Shown here: positions 34,456 through 43,243 of the stretch, in pieces
Numbering within the stretch: the first letter of the stretch is position 1
Layout: every line of letters starts with the position of its first letter
Source of the DNA: Klenkia brasiliensis
GTDB lineage: Bacteria; Actinomycetota; Actinomycetes; Mycobacteriales; Geodermatophilaceae
Length of the DNA stretch: 64,000 nucleotides
Direction: 5' to 3'
NCBI RefSeq assembly: GCF_900100695.1
Contig: NZ_FNCF01000004.1
Coordinates: 558,001 to 622,000 of the forward strand
Notes under the pieces: generated by a model
Databases searched by the model: none
Told to the model about the DNA's origin: nothing
Seen by the model: only the letters and a program-made list of their open reading frames with translations
Made by a program: the position numbers and the translations under genes

Positions 34456-36408
34456 GTGCGCGTAGCCCGGGTCGTCGTCGACGTCCCGCTGGCCCACCTG
34501 GACCGCCCGTTCGACTACGCCGTCCCCGACGACCTCGGGGACGGCGTCGTCGCGGGGTGCCGGGTGCGGGTCCGGTTCGCCGGCCGGCTCGTCGACGGCG
34601 TCGTCCTCGAGGTGGGGACGACGACCGAGCACACCGGCAAGCTCGCACCCCTGGCCAAGCTGGTGTCCGCCGAGCCCGTGCTCACCCCCGAGGTGGCCGA
34701 GCTGGCCCGGGTGGTGGCCGACCGGTACGCCGGCACGCTGACCGACGTGCTGCGGCTGGCCCTGCCGCCGCGGCGCGGCGCACCGGAGAAGCGCCCGGTC
34801 GCCGACCCGCCCCCGCCGCCGGAGCCGCCCGACCCGGCCGGCTTCGCCCGCTACCCGACCGGCGACGCCTTCCTGGAGGCGCTGGCCGCCGGCCGCCCCG
34901 TGCGCGCGGTGTGGACGGCGCTGCCCGGCGAGGACTGGCCGGCCCGGCTGGCCGAGCTGTGCCGGGCCACGCTGTCCGGCGGGCGGGGCGCCCTGGTCGT
35001 CGTCCCCGACGGCAAGGACCTCGACCGGCTGGCCGCCGCCGCGGCCGCGGTGCTGCCGAAGGAGACGGTCGCCGTGCTGCGCGCCGACGCCGCCCCCGAC
35101 ACCCGCTACGGCCGGTTCCTCGCGGTCTCCCGCGGCACCGCGCAGGTCGTGCTGGGGACCCGGGCGGCGATGTTCGCCCCGGTCCGCGACCTGGGCCTGG
35201 TCGTGGTCTGGGACGACGGCGACGACCTGCACGCCGAGCCGCGCGCGCCCTACCCGCACACCCGCGACGTGCTGGTGCAGCGCGCGCACCTGGCCGGCTG
35301 CTCGGCGGTGGTGGCCGCCACGGCGCGCACCGCGGAGGCCGCGCTGCTGGTGGAGTCCGGCTGGGCGCACGAGCTGGTCGCCGACCGGGCGGTGCTGCGC
35401 GCGGCCGCCCCCCGCGTGCAGGCCCTGGGCGCGGACTCCGAGCTGGCCCGCGACCCGGCCGCCCGCACCGCCCGGCTGCCCTCCCTGGCGTTCCGGGTGG
35501 CCCGGGAGGCGCTGGCCACCGGGGCGCCGGTGCTGGTGCAGGTTCCCCGCGCCGGCTACGCCCCGGGCCTGGTCTGCGACCGCTGCCGGGCACCCGCCCG
35601 CTGCGCGCACTGCGCCGGCCCGCTCGGCGTCGCGGCCGCACCCGGCCCGGGCGGGCAGCGGGTCGCGGCCTGCCGGTGGTGCGCGCGGCCGGCCGCGGTC
35701 TTCGACTGCCCGCACTGCCACGGCACCAAGCTGCGCGCCTCGGTGGTGGGCTCGGCCCGCACCGCCGAGGAGCTGGGCCGGGCGTTCCCCGGCGCCGCGG
35801 TGCGGGTCAGCGGTCGCGGCTCCGTGCTGGCCGCGGTCGACCCGGGGCCGGCCATCGTGGTCGCCACCCCCGGCGCGGAACCGGTGGTGCCCGGCGGCTA
35901 CGGCGCGGCGCTGCTGCTGGACGGCTGGGCGCTGCTGGGCCGCCCGGACCTGCGGGCGGGGGAGGAGACGCTGCGCCGGTGGGCCAACGCCGCGGCGCTC
36001 GTGCGCCCGGCGGGCGACGGCGGCCAGGTGCTGGTGGCCGCCGACGCCGGGCACCCGGTGGCGCAGGCGCTGGTGCGCTGGGACCCGGCGGGGCTGGCCG
36101 CCCGCGAGCTGGCCGACCGGCGTGAGCTGGGTTTCCCGCCGGCCACCCGGATGGCGGCGCTGTCGGCCTCACCGGCCGCGCTGGCCGAGTTCCTGGAGCT
36201 GCTGCGCGCGCCCGGGGGCGCCGACGTGCTCGGCCCGGTGCCCGAGCCGGCCCGGCCGGGCCACGAGGCGGGCGAGCGGTACCTGGTGCGGGTGGCCCGG
36301 ACCGACGGCCTCGCCCTGGCCCGGGCGCTGGCCGAGGTGCAGGGCGTGCGGTCGGCCCGCAAGACCCCCGAGCACGTCCGGGTGCAGCTGGACCCCGACA
36401 GCCTCTAG
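34456..36408 (+). CDS. priA: Replication restart protein PriA, helicase motifs degenerate
   Basis: PriA reloads the replisome at collapsed forks. The 650-residue protein keeps the N-terminal 3' DNA-binding domain (RVARVVVDVPLAHLDRPFDY) and four zinc-binding Cys pairs from about residue 374: CDRC, CAHC, CRWC and CPHC. The ATPase core is degenerate: the Walker A position reads ALPGEDWP without GKT, and the DEEH box position reads WDDGDD. Helicase activity is therefore unlikely. This is known in actinobacterial PriA and is not a frameshift. Its stop shares CTAG with the stop of the convergent gene. Confidence 0.9.
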   Translation: MRVARVVVDVPLAHLDRPFDYAVPDDLGDGVVAGCRVRVRFAGRLVDGVVLEVGTTTEHTGKLAPLAKLVSAEPVLTPEVAELARVVADRYAGTLTDVLRLALPPRRGAPEKRPVADPPPPPEPPDPAGFARYPTGDAFLEALAAGRPVRAVWTALPGEDWPARLAELCRATLSGGRGALVVVPDGKDLDRLAAAAAAVLPKETVAVLRADAAPDTRYGRFLAVSRGTAQVVLGTRAAMFAPVRDLGLVVVWDDGDDLHAEPRAPYPHTRDVLVQRAHLAGCSAVVAATARTAEAALLVESGWAHELVADRAVLRAAAPRVQALGADSELARDPAARTARLPSLAFRVAREALATGAPVLVQVPRAGYAPGLVCDRCRAPARCAHCAGPLGVAAAPGPGGQRVAACRWCARPAAVFDCPHCHGTKLRASVVGSARTAEELGRAFPGAAVRVSGRGSVLAAVDPGPAIVVATPGAEPVVPGGYGAALLLDGWALLGRPDLRAGEETLRRWANAAALVRPAGDGGQVLVAADAGHPVAQALVRWDPAGLAARELADRRELGFPPATRMAALSASPAALAEFLELLRAPGGADVLGPVPEPARPGHEAGERYLVRVARTDGLALARALAEVQGVRSARKTPEHVRVQLDPDSL

Positions 36409-36908
36409 CGCTCGACCTCGGCGAGCTCGGCCTCCCAGGCGGCGACGTCGGCGTCCTCGCGGGCCTGCCGCTCGTCGGCGGCGATCCGCAGCGTGCCCCG
36501 CCGCCACCACAGCGGCAGCGTCGACACCGCGGTCACCGCGCCCGCGGCCACCCCGAGCACCAGGTGCGGCCGGGCCACCCCGCGGCGGGCCAGCGCCCGG
36601 GCCAGCGGCCCGTCGACGACCGTGGTCAGCAGGCCCCAGCCCACCGACACCAGCCCGGCGGCGATCCCCAGCTGCTGCTCGGGCGGGGACACCGGCCGCG
36701 GCGGCCGGCCGGCCGCGATGGCGCGCACCGTGGGCACCTCCGACAGCGCGGCGTCGGCCAGGACGGCGCCGGCCAGCGCGGCGTAGGTGCGCCGCCGGGC
36801 GGGGGAGCGTTTCGGGTGGTCCAGGGCCGCTTCGCCGGCGCCGACCACGACGCCGTCCAGGACGCTGCTGACGAGGGCACGGGCGCGGTGCCGGGTACCG
36901 GGAGCCAT
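36405..36908 (-). CDS. Small membrane protein of unknown function
   Basis: This 167-residue protein has two clear membrane helices (about 79-97, [19 protein letters not shown], and 115-135, [21 protein letters not shown]). A weaker hydrophobic stretch lies near 43-57, and the C-terminus is charged ([23 protein letters not shown]). No family is recognised. Start ATG 36908 has a minus-strand TACGGT five nt upstream, suggesting near-leaderless expression. It diverges from def across 51 bp and meets priA tail to tail, the two stop codons sharing CTAG. Confidence 0.7.
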   Translation of the reverse strand: MAPGTRHRARALVSSVLDGVVVGAGEAALDHPKRSPARRRTYAALAGAVLADAALSEVPTVRAIAAGRPPRPVSPPEQQLGIAAGLVSVGWGLLTTVVDGPLARALARRGVARPHLVLGVAAGAVTAVSTLPLWWRRGTLRIAADERQAREDADVAAWEAELAEVER

Positions 36909-36913
36909 ACCGC

Positions 36914-36919
36914 ACCGTA
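36914..36919 (-). promoter_or_regulatory. -10 element TACGGT upstream of the small membrane protein gene
   Basis: On the minus strand TACGGT is followed by 5 nt and the ATG at 36908. The gap is one or two bases shorter than in the other leaderless candidates here. Confidence 0.4.
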
Positions 36920-36947
36920 CCGAGTCCGGGCGCCTCCGGGGGCCGCC

Positions 36948-36953
36948 TATCCT
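36948..36953 (+). promoter_or_regulatory. -10 element TATCCT, leaderless type (def)
   Basis: TATCCT is followed by CGACGG and GTG 36960. It matches TANNNT exactly with a 6-nt gap. It likely drives def-fmt-rsmB as a leaderless operon. Confidence 0.65.
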
Positions 36954-36959
36954 CGACGG

Positions 36960-37517
36960 GTGAGCGTCACCCCGATCCGGATCATGGGCGACCCGGTGCT
37001 GCGCACCCCCGCCGCCCCCGTCGTCGACTTCGACGCCGAGCTGCGCCGGCTGGTCACCGACCTGACCGAGACCATGCACGCCGCCGGCGGGGCCGGGCTG
37101 GCCGCGCCGCAGATCGGCGTCGGCCTGCGCGTGTTCACCTGGTACGTCGACGGCGAGGTGGGCCACCTGGTCAACCCCGACGTCGTCCCCGTCGGCGTGG
37201 AGACCGAGGAGGACGCCGAGGGCTGCTTGTCCATCCCCGGTTTCCGCTTCGACTGCCGCCGGCACCTCTACGTCGCCGCCAGCGGGTGGAACATGCACGG
37301 CGAACCGATCCGGGTGGAGGGCTCGCACAAGCTGGCCCGGGCCATCCAGCACGAGACCGACCACCTCGACGGCGTGCTGTTCGTCGACCGGCTCGACGCG
37401 CAGGCCCGCGAGGCCGCGCTGTCGGTGCTGGCCGACGCCGAGTGGCAGGGCCACGACAGCTGGCTGCCGCAGGGCGAGCCCGCCCCGGCGCCCGTGGTGA
37501 AGGTGAGCCCGCACTGA
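36960..37517 (+). CDS. def: Peptide deformylase
   Basis: This metallo-enzyme removes the formyl group from new polypeptides. The 185-residue protein has motif 1 [10 protein letters not shown], motif 2 EGCLSIPG with the metal Cys, and motif 3 [12 protein letters not shown] with the HExxH pair. [11 protein letters not shown] at the N-terminus is typical. GTG 36960 is supported by TATCCT 6 nt upstream. It overlaps fmt, so the deformylase and the formyltransferase that adds the group are made together. Confidence 0.96.
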   Translation: MSVTPIRIMGDPVLRTPAAPVVDFDAELRRLVTDLTETMHAAGGAGLAAPQIGVGLRVFTWYVDGEVGHLVNPDVVPVGVETEEDAEGCLSIPGFRFDCRRHLYVAASGWNMHGEPIRVEGSHKLARAIQHETDHLDGVLFVDRLDAQAREAALSVLADAEWQGHDSWLPQGEPAPAPVVKVSPH

Positions 37518-38443
37518 AGCTCCTGTTCGCCGGTACGCCGGCGCCCGCCGTCCCGGCGCTGCAGGCCCTGCTGGCCGGCGACCACGACGTCGTCGCGGTG
37601 CTGACCCGGCCCGACGCCCGGGCCGGGCGCGGTCGCCGCGAGGTGCGCTCGCCGGTCGCGCAGGCCGCCGACGCCGCGGGCGTCCCGGTGCTGCAGCCGC
37701 CCTCGCCGCGCGACCCGGCCTTCCTCGAGGAGTTCGCGGCGCTGGGCGTCGACTGCGCCCCCGTGGTCGCCTACGGCGCGCTGGTGCCCCCGGCCGCCCT
37801 GGACGTCCCGGTGCACGGCTGGGTCAACCTGCACTTCTCGCTGCTGCCGGCCTGGCGCGGCGCCGCCCCGGTGCAGCACGCCCTGATGGCCGGCGACGAG
37901 GTCACCGGCGCGTGCACCTTCCGGCTGGAGCAGGGCCTGGACACCGGCCCGGTGTACGGCGTGGTCACCGAGGAGGTCCGGCCCCGCGACACCGCCGGCG
38001 ACCTGCTGGAGCGCCTGGCGGTCAGCGGCGCCGGGCTGCTGGTCGCCACCCTGGACGGCATCGCCGACGGCTCGCTGGAGCCGGTGCCCCAGCCCGCCGA
38101 GGGCATCTCGCTGGCACCCAAGGTCGAGACCGCCGACGCCCGGGTCGACTGGGCGCTGCCCGCGCACGTCGTGGACCGGCGGGTGCGGGGGGTCACCCCC
38201 GCACCGGGTGCCTGGACGACGTGGCGCGGTGAGCGCCTGCGGCTGGGCCCGGTCGAGCCGCTGCCCACCTCGCTGGGCCTGGCGCCGGGCGAGGTGTCGG
38301 TGGGTGCCTCCGGCGTGCTGGTCGGCACCGGCCGCGGCTGCGTGCGGCTGGGCCAGGTGCAGCCGGCGGGCAAGAAGCTGCTGCCCGCCCCCGACTGGGC
38401 GCGCGGCGCCCGGCCGGCCGACGGCGAGCGGGTGGGCGCGTGA
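37514..38443 (+). CDS. fmt: Methionyl-tRNA formyltransferase, probable CTG start
   Basis: This enzyme formylates initiator Met-tRNA. The 309-residue protein has the formyl-tetrahydrofolate site [20 protein letters not shown] and the catalytic Asp in [10 protein letters not shown]-terminal tRNA-binding OB domain follows ([19 protein letters not shown]). The frame begins KLLFAGTP, and the only plausible initiation codon in front is CTG 37514, which overlaps the def stop as CTGA and has AAGGTGAG 6-7 nt upstream. Other in-frame GTG codons lie 25 or more codons upstream, deep inside def. GTGA joins it to rsmB. Confidence 0.93.
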   Translation: MKLLFAGTPAPAVPALQALLAGDHDVVAVLTRPDARAGRGRREVRSPVAQAADAAGVPVLQPPSPRDPAFLEEFAALGVDCAPVVAYGALVPPAALDVPVHGWVNLHFSLLPAWRGAAPVQHALMAGDEVTGACTFRLEQGLDTGPVYGVVTEEVRPRDTAGDLLERLAVSGAGLLVATLDGIADGSLEPVPQPAEGISLAPKVETADARVDWALPAHVVDRRVRGVTPAPGAWTTWRGERLRLGPVEPLPTSLGLAPGEVSVGASGVLVGTGRGCVRLGQVQPAGKKLLPAPDWARGARPADGERVGA

Positions 38444-39870
38444 CCCCCGCGCCCCGCCGCCGCGGGCCGTCGGGCCGCCCCGCCGGGCCCCGCACGGTGC
38501 AGCACCGACCGGAGAGCCGCTGGTCGCGCCCGGTGCTGGACGGCGCCCGGCTGACCGCCTACGACGTGCTGCACGGGGTGTCCTCCCGCGACGCCTACGC
38601 CAACCTGCTGCTGCCCCAGCTGCTGCGCGAGCGCGCCGCCGACCTCGGCCCGCGCGACGCCGCCTTCGCCACCCAGCTGACCTACGGCACGCTGCGCGCC
38701 ACCGGCACCCTGGACGCCGTCCTGGCCGGGCTGGTCTCCCGGCCGCTGGCCGAGCTGCAGCCCGAGCTGCTGGACCTGCTGCGGCTGGGCACCCACCAGC
38801 TGCTGGACCTGCGGGTGCCCGCGCACGCCGCGGTGGACACCACCGTCGCGCTGGCCCGGGCGATCGTGGGCACCGGCGGCTCCGGGCTGGTCAACGCCGT
38901 GCTGCGCAAGGTCGCCGCCGGCGGCACCCGCGAGCAGTGGGTGCAGACCCTCGGGGCCACCGGGGACGAGCGGCTGTCGCTGCTCACCGACCACCCGCTG
39001 TGGGTCATCGACGCCTGGCGGGACGCGCTGGGCCCTGGGACCACCGACGCGGAGCTGGAGGCCGCGCTGCTGGCCGACGACGAGGCCCCGGAGGTGCACC
39101 TGGTGGCCCGCGCGGTCGACCGGGCGACGCTGATCGCGGAGTCCGACGGCCTGCCGGGGCCCTGGTCGCCGTACGCGGTGCGCCTGGAGGGCGGCGACCC
39201 GGGCAAGCTGCCCTCGGTCCGGGCCGGGACGGCCGGTGTGCAGGACGAGGGCTCGCAGGTCGCTGCGCTGGCGCTGGTGCGGGCGCCGCTGGAGGGCCCC
39301 GACGCCCGCTGGCTGGACATGTGCGCCGGGCCCGGCGGCAAGGCCGCGCTGCTGGCCGCCGTCCGTCCCGCGGGGGTGTCGCTGACCGCGGCCGACCGGT
39401 CCGAGCACCGGGTCGGCCTGGTCGCCTCGGCGCTGCGCGACGCCCCCGACGTCGACCTGCAGGTCACCGACGGCCGCACCGGCCCGTGGGCGCCGGCCAG
39501 CTTCGACCGCGTGCTGCTGGACGCGCCGTGCACCGGGCTGGGCGCGCTGCGGCGCCGTCCCGAGGTCCGCTGGCGCCGCACCCCCGAGGACGTCGCCCCG
39601 CTGGCCGCCCTGCAGCAGGAGCTGCTCACCGCCGCGCTGGACGCCGTCCGGCCCGGGGGTGTGGTGGCCTACGTGACCTGCTCGCCGCACACCGCCGAGA
39701 CCGTCGACGTGGTGGCGTCGGTGACCGGTCGGGACGACGTCGAGGTGCTGCCCGTGGCCCCGCTGTTCCCCGGGGTGCCCGACGCCGCCCGGGGCGGGGC
39801 GCTGCAGCTGTGGCCGCACCGGCACGGCACCGACGCCATGTTCGTCGCCCTGCTCCGCCGCCGCGCCTGA
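38440..39870 (+). CDS. rsmB: 16S rRNA (cytosine-967-C5)-methyltransferase
   Basis: RsmB methylates C967 of 16S rRNA using SAM. The 476-residue protein has a NusB-like N-terminal RNA domain (about 40-170, [20 protein letters not shown]). The RsmB/NOP catalytic domain has the SAM motif [15 protein letters not shown], motif [19 protein letters not shown] with one key Cys, and motif VI YVTCSPH with the second. The first 30 residues are basic and disordered. GTG 38440 overlaps fmt. It ends the def-fmt-rsmB unit. Confidence 0.95.
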   Translation: MTPAPRRRGPSGRPAGPRTVQHRPESRWSRPVLDGARLTAYDVLHGVSSRDAYANLLLPQLLRERAADLGPRDAAFATQLTYGTLRATGTLDAVLAGLVSRPLAELQPELLDLLRLGTHQLLDLRVPAHAAVDTTVALARAIVGTGGSGLVNAVLRKVAAGGTREQWVQTLGATGDERLSLLTDHPLWVIDAWRDALGPGTTDAELEAALLADDEAPEVHLVARAVDRATLIAESDGLPGPWSPYAVRLEGGDPGKLPSVRAGTAGVQDEGSQVAALALVRAPLEGPDARWLDMCAGPGGKAALLAAVRPAGVSLTAADRSEHRVGLVASALRDAPDVDLQVTDGRTGPWAPASFDRVLLDAPCTGLGALRRRPEVRWRRTPEDVAPLAALQQELLTAALDAVRPGGVVAYVTCSPHTAETVDVVASVTGRDDVEVLPVAPLFPGVPDAARGGALQLWPHRHGTDAMFVALLRRRA

Positions 39871-39911
39871 TGCCCGCCCGGGCTGCTCGCGGGGTGACCC
39901 GGCCGACAGGT

Positions 39912-39917
39912 CAGGAT
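39912..39917 (+). promoter_or_regulatory. -10 element CAGGAT, leaderless type (acs)
   Basis: CAGGAT, then GGGCGG, then GTG 39924. The block CAGGATGGGCG is the same as at coaBC. It predicts a leaderless acs mRNA. Confidence 0.6.
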
Positions 39918-39923
39918 GGGCGG

Positions 39924-41867
39924 GTGCCCGACGTGGAGACCTACCCGCCGCCGCCGGACCTCGCTGCCCGGGCGAACGTGGGGCCGGGGGTCCAGGAACG
40001 GGCCGACGCCGACCCCCTGGCGTTCTGGGCCGAGCAGGCCGGCCGGCTGACCTGGGACCGGCCCTGGGACACCGTGCACGACGACGCGCAGTGGCCCACG
40101 GCGCGCTGGTTCGACGGCGGCACCCTCAACGTGGCCGTCAACTGCGTCGACCGGCACGTCGACGCCGGGCGCGGGGAGAAGGTCGCCCTGCACTGGGAGG
40201 GCGAGCCCGGCGACCGGCGCACCGTCACCTACGCGCAGCTGCACGAGCAGGTGCAGCGGCTGGCCAACGGGCTGACCGAGCTCGGCGTCGGGCCCGGCGA
40301 CCGGGTGGTGCTGTACCTGCCGGTGCTCGTGGAGACCGTCGTCGCCACGATGGCCTGCGCCCGCATCGGCGCGGTGGTCAGCCTGGTGTTCGGCGGCTTC
40401 TCCGCCGACGCGCTGCGCTTCCGGGTCGCCGACACCGGCGCGACGGTGGTCATCGCCAGCGACGGCCAGTTCCGCCGCGGTGCCGCGGTGCCGGTGAAGT
40501 CCGTCGTCGACGAGGCGGTCGCCGGGCTCGACCACGTCGCGCACGTGCTGGTGGTGCGCCGCACCGGCACCGACGACGTCCCCTGGACCCCGGGCCGGGA
40601 CGTGTGGTGGCACGACCTGCTCGACCGGCAGCCCGCCACGCACACCGCGGAGCCCTTCCCGGCCGAGCACCCGCTGTTCATCGTCTACACCTCGGGCACC
40701 ACCGGCCGGCCCAAGGGCCTGGTGCACACCAGCGGCGGCTACCTGACCCAGGCCAGCTGGACGCACTGGGCGCTGTTCGACCTGCGCGACGACGACGTCT
40801 ACTGGTGCCAGGCCGACCTGGCCTGGGTCACCGCGCACACCTACGTGCTCTACGGACCGCTGTCCAACGGCGCCACCCAGGTCGTCTACGAGGGCAGCCC
40901 GCTCACCCCGCACCCGGGCCGGCACTTCGAGGTCGTCGAGCGGTACGGGGTGACCACGTACTACACCGCGCCGACGCTGGTCCGGACCTTCATGAAGCAC
41001 GGGCCGCAGCTGTCGGCCGGCCACGACCTGTCGTCGTTGCGGCTGCTCGGCTCGGTGGGGGAGGCCATCAACCCCGAGGCGTGGCGGTGGCTGCACGAGC
41101 ACGTCGGCGGCGGGCGCTGCCCGGTCGTGGACACGTGGTGGCAGTCCGAGACCGGGGCGGCGGTGATCGCCCCGCTGCCGGGGGTGACGCCGCTCAAGCC
41201 CGGGTCGGCGACGGTGGCGCTGCCCGGGATGGCCGTCGCCGTGGTCGACGACGACGGCCGGGAGACCCCGCCGGGGGTGGAGGGCAACCTGGTCATCACC
41301 CGGCCCGGGCCCGGGATGGCGCGCACGGTGTGGGGCGACCACGACCGCTTCGTCCGCTCGTACTGGGCGCCCTACGCCGACCGCCGCTGGTACCTGGCCG
41401 GCGACTCCGCCTCCCGCGACGAGGACGGCTACGTCTGGATCGGCGGCCGCATCGACGACGTGCTCAACGTGTCCGGGCACCGGCTGAGCAGCATCGAGCT
41501 GGAGTCCTCGCTGGTCTCCCACCCGCGGGTGGCCGAGGCCGCGGTGGTCGGCGCGCCCGACGACGTCACCGGCCAGCGCATCGTCGCCTTCGTGATCACC
41601 CGCGCCGGCGACGCCGACGACAGCGGGCTGGCCGAGGAGCTGCGGGCGCACGTGGCCACCCGGGTGGGCGCGGTCGCCAAGCCGCGGGAGGTCGTCGTCG
41701 TCACCGACCTGCCCAAGACGCGCTCCGGCAAGATCATGCGCCGGCTGATGGCCGACATGACCGCCGGCCGCGGCGGCGGGGACACCACCTCGCTCACCGA
41801 CCCCGCCGCGATGACCGCGGTGGAGTCGGCCTGGACCGACCACCGCCGGACCACCCCGGAGCCCTGA
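39924..41867 (+). CDS. acs: Acetyl-CoA synthetase (AMP-forming)
   Basis: This ANL-family enzyme activates acetate, or possibly a short relative such as propionate, to acyl-CoA through an acyl-AMP. The 647-residue protein has the N-terminal Acs domain, the P-loop YTSGTTGRPKGLVH, DTWWQSETGA with the small-acid pocket Trp, YLAGDSASRDEDGYVWIGGRIDDVLNVSGHRLS and the C-terminal PKTRSGKIMRRL. That last motif carries the lysine acetylated by Pat-type enzymes in other bacteria. GTG 39924 follows a leaderless-type -10. Its stop codon lies in a 14-bp palindrome. Confidence 0.93.
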   Translation: MPDVETYPPPPDLAARANVGPGVQERADADPLAFWAEQAGRLTWDRPWDTVHDDAQWPTARWFDGGTLNVAVNCVDRHVDAGRGEKVALHWEGEPGDRRTVTYAQLHEQVQRLANGLTELGVGPGDRVVLYLPVLVETVVATMACARIGAVVSLVFGGFSADALRFRVADTGATVVIASDGQFRRGAAVPVKSVVDEAVAGLDHVAHVLVVRRTGTDDVPWTPGRDVWWHDLLDRQPATHTAEPFPAEHPLFIVYTSGTTGRPKGLVHTSGGYLTQASWTHWALFDLRDDDVYWCQADLAWVTAHTYVLYGPLSNGATQVVYEGSPLTPHPGRHFEVVERYGVTTYYTAPTLVRTFMKHGPQLSAGHDLSSLRLLGSVGEAINPEAWRWLHEHVGGGRCPVVDTWWQSETGAAVIAPLPGVTPLKPGSATVALPGMAVAVVDDDGRETPPGVEGNLVITRPGPGMARTVWGDHDRFVRSYWAPYADRRWYLAGDSASRDEDGYVWIGGRIDDVLNVSGHRLSSIELESSLVSHPRVAEAAVVGAPDDVTGQRIVAFVITRAGDADDSGLAEELRAHVATRVGAVAKPREVVVVTDLPKTRSGKIMRRLMADMTAGRGGGDTTSLTDPAAMTAVESAWTDHRRTTPEP

Positions 41868-41879
41868 CCCCCGGGGGTC
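41866..41879 (+). terminator. Short palindrome after acs, weak terminator candidate
   Basis: GACCCCCGGGGGTC is a perfect 14-bp palindrome that starts within the acs stop codon. As a hairpin it gives only about a 5-bp stem, so its role as a terminator is uncertain. The rest of the gap to 42072 shows nothing clear. Confidence 0.35.
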
Positions 41880-42072
41880 GGAGATGATCCCGGACGGTCG
41901 GAGGTCAGTGCACCGGCCTCCCACCGTCGGCGATCACCTCCCACCCGCCTCCGCCCCGCGCGCAGCCAGCCACCGCCGGGGATGTCGGGCCACCCGGTTT
42001 GGGACCGGGCCCGGCTGCCCATCCCCCCTGCACGCCCGAGCGCTGCGGTCAGCGACCGGGCGGAGGCGTGCG

Positions 42073-42525
42073 GTGGACGGCGTCGAGGTGGTGCTGCGGG
42101 ACGGCGGCCCCGCGGCGGTGGTGACCGTGCGCGGCGAGGTGCGGCACGCGGTGCCCCAGCTGGCGGAGTCGCTGGCCGGTGCGCTGCAGCTCGCGGCCGA
42201 CCGGCCCGCGGTGGTGGACGTCAGCGACCTGTGGCTGCACCGGCCGGTGGCGGTCGCGGTCCTGCGGGGGCTCGTGCGGGACCGGCCGGCGGGTGCGGTG
42301 ACCGTGGTGCTCGCCCGGGCGGCCACCCGCCGCCGGCTGCGCGGGCTGTTCTGCGCCGAGGTCGCCTGGTACCCCGCCGAGCTGCGCACGCCGTGGCTGG
42401 GGGTGGCCGCAGCGCTGGCGCACCGGCGGCACCAGCTGCCCGCCGACCAGCGGGCGCACCCGGTCACCGACCCGCTGGCCGAGCTGCTGTGGGCCGCGGC
42501 ACAGGAGTGCGCCACCCACGGGTGA
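42073..42525 (+). CDS. STAS-like small protein, function unknown
   Basis: This 150-residue protein has the beta-alpha pattern of a STAS (anti-sigma antagonist) domain: VDGVEVVLRDGGPAAVVTV, a central VVDVSDLWLHRPVAVAVLRGL and VTVVLARAATRRRLRGLF. The Ser/Thr usually phosphorylated after the central strand (DLSxxxxxDSSG) is missing, since the text reads SDLWLHRP. It cannot therefore be a classical switch. GTG 42073 has GGAGG 6 nt upstream. The frame is open back to 41884, but the upstream part looks non-coding. The STAS call is inference from pattern only. Confidence 0.6.
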   Translation: MDGVEVVLRDGGPAAVVTVRGEVRHAVPQLAESLAGALQLAADRPAVVDVSDLWLHRPVAVAVLRGLVRDRPAGAVTVVLARAATRRRLRGLFCAEVAWYPAELRTPWLGVAAALAHRRHQLPADQRAHPVTDPLAELLWAAAQECATHG

Positions 42526-42553
42526 CCCCGTCCGGCCGGGCGCGGGCGGCACC

Positions 42554-42559
42554 TAGGAT
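42554..42559 (+). promoter_or_regulatory. -10 element TAGGAT, leaderless type (rpe)
   Basis: TAGGAT, then CACCGG, then GTG 42566: an exact TANNNT with a 6-nt gap. It likely starts the rpe-ribD-ribE-ribBA-ribH-hisE-hisG transcript. A leaderless start leaves no room for an FMN riboswitch. Confidence 0.65.
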
Positions 42560-42565
42560 CACCGG

Positions 42566-43243
42566 GTGCCACGCCGCCCGATGATCGCGCCCAGCCTGCT
42601 GTCGGCGGACTTCGCCCGCCTGGCCGACGAGCTGGCCCGCATCGCCGACGCCGACTGGGCGCACGTCGACGTGATGGACGCCCACTTCGTGCCCAACCTG
42701 ACCCTCGGCGAGCCCGTGGTGCAGGCGATCCAGGCCGTGAGCCCTGTGCCGCTGGACTGCCACCTGATGATCGAGGACCCGGAGCGGTGGGCGCCGGCCT
42801 ACGCCGAGCTCGGCGCCCGCAACGTCACCGTGCACGCCGAGGCCTGCACCAGCGACCCCCGCGCGCTGGCCAAGGACCTCCGGTCCGCCGGCGCGCTGGC
42901 CGGGCTGGCGCTCAAGCCGGGCACCCCGCTCGAGGACTACATCGAGGTGCTGCGCGACTTCGACACCCTGCTGGTGATGAGCGTGGAGCCGGGCTTCGGC
43001 GGCCAGGCGTTCATGCCCGAGGTGCTGGACAAGGTCCGCGAGGCCCGCCGGCTGGTCGACACCGGCCACCTGACCCTGCTCGTGGAGATCGACGGCGGCA
43101 TCAACGCCGACACCGTCGAGGCCGCGGCCGAGGCCGGGGTGGACATGTTCGTGGCGGGCTCGGCCGTCTACGGCGCCGACGACCCGTCCGCGGCGATCGC
43201 CTCGCTGCGCGCGCAGGCCGCCCGGTCCTTCCCCGCCCCGTGA
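42566..43243 (+). CDS. rpe: Ribulose-phosphate 3-epimerase
   Basis: This TIM-barrel enzyme interconverts ribulose 5-phosphate and xylulose 5-phosphate. The 225-residue protein has IAPSLLSADFARLADEL, HVDVMDAHFVPNLTLG with the metal His/Asp, LDCHLMIEDP, VMSVEPGFGGQAFMPEVLDKV and EIDGGINADTV, with the phosphate site VAGSAVYG. All family motifs are intact. Ribulose 5-phosphate is also a riboflavin precursor, which fits its place directly ahead of the rib genes. Its stop overlaps ribD by GTGA. Confidence 0.96.
   Translation: MPRRPMIAPSLLSADFARLADELARIADADWAHVDVMDAHFVPNLTLGEPVVQAIQAVSPVPLDCHLMIEDPERWAPAYAELGARNVTVHAEACTSDPRALAKDLRSAGALAGLALKPGTPLEDYIEVLRDFDTLLVMSVEPGFGGQAFMPEVLDKVREARRLVDTGHLTLLVEIDGGINADTVEAAAEAGVDMFVAGSAVYGADDPSAAIASLRAQAARSFPAP

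Noticed and set aside
34850-35250. Frameshift explaining the missing PriA helicase motifs
   Set aside because: The frame is continuous with normal codon use, and loss of these motifs is a known trait of actinobacterial PriA.
41884-42072. N-terminal extension of the STAS-like gene to ATG 41884
   Set aside because: The extra 63 codons are Pro/Arg/Ala-rich without structure, and a good SD with GTG lies at 42073.
42526-42565. FMN riboswitch before the riboflavin genes
   Set aside because: The upstream gap is only 40 bp and rpe appears leaderless; no RFN-element sequence is present.
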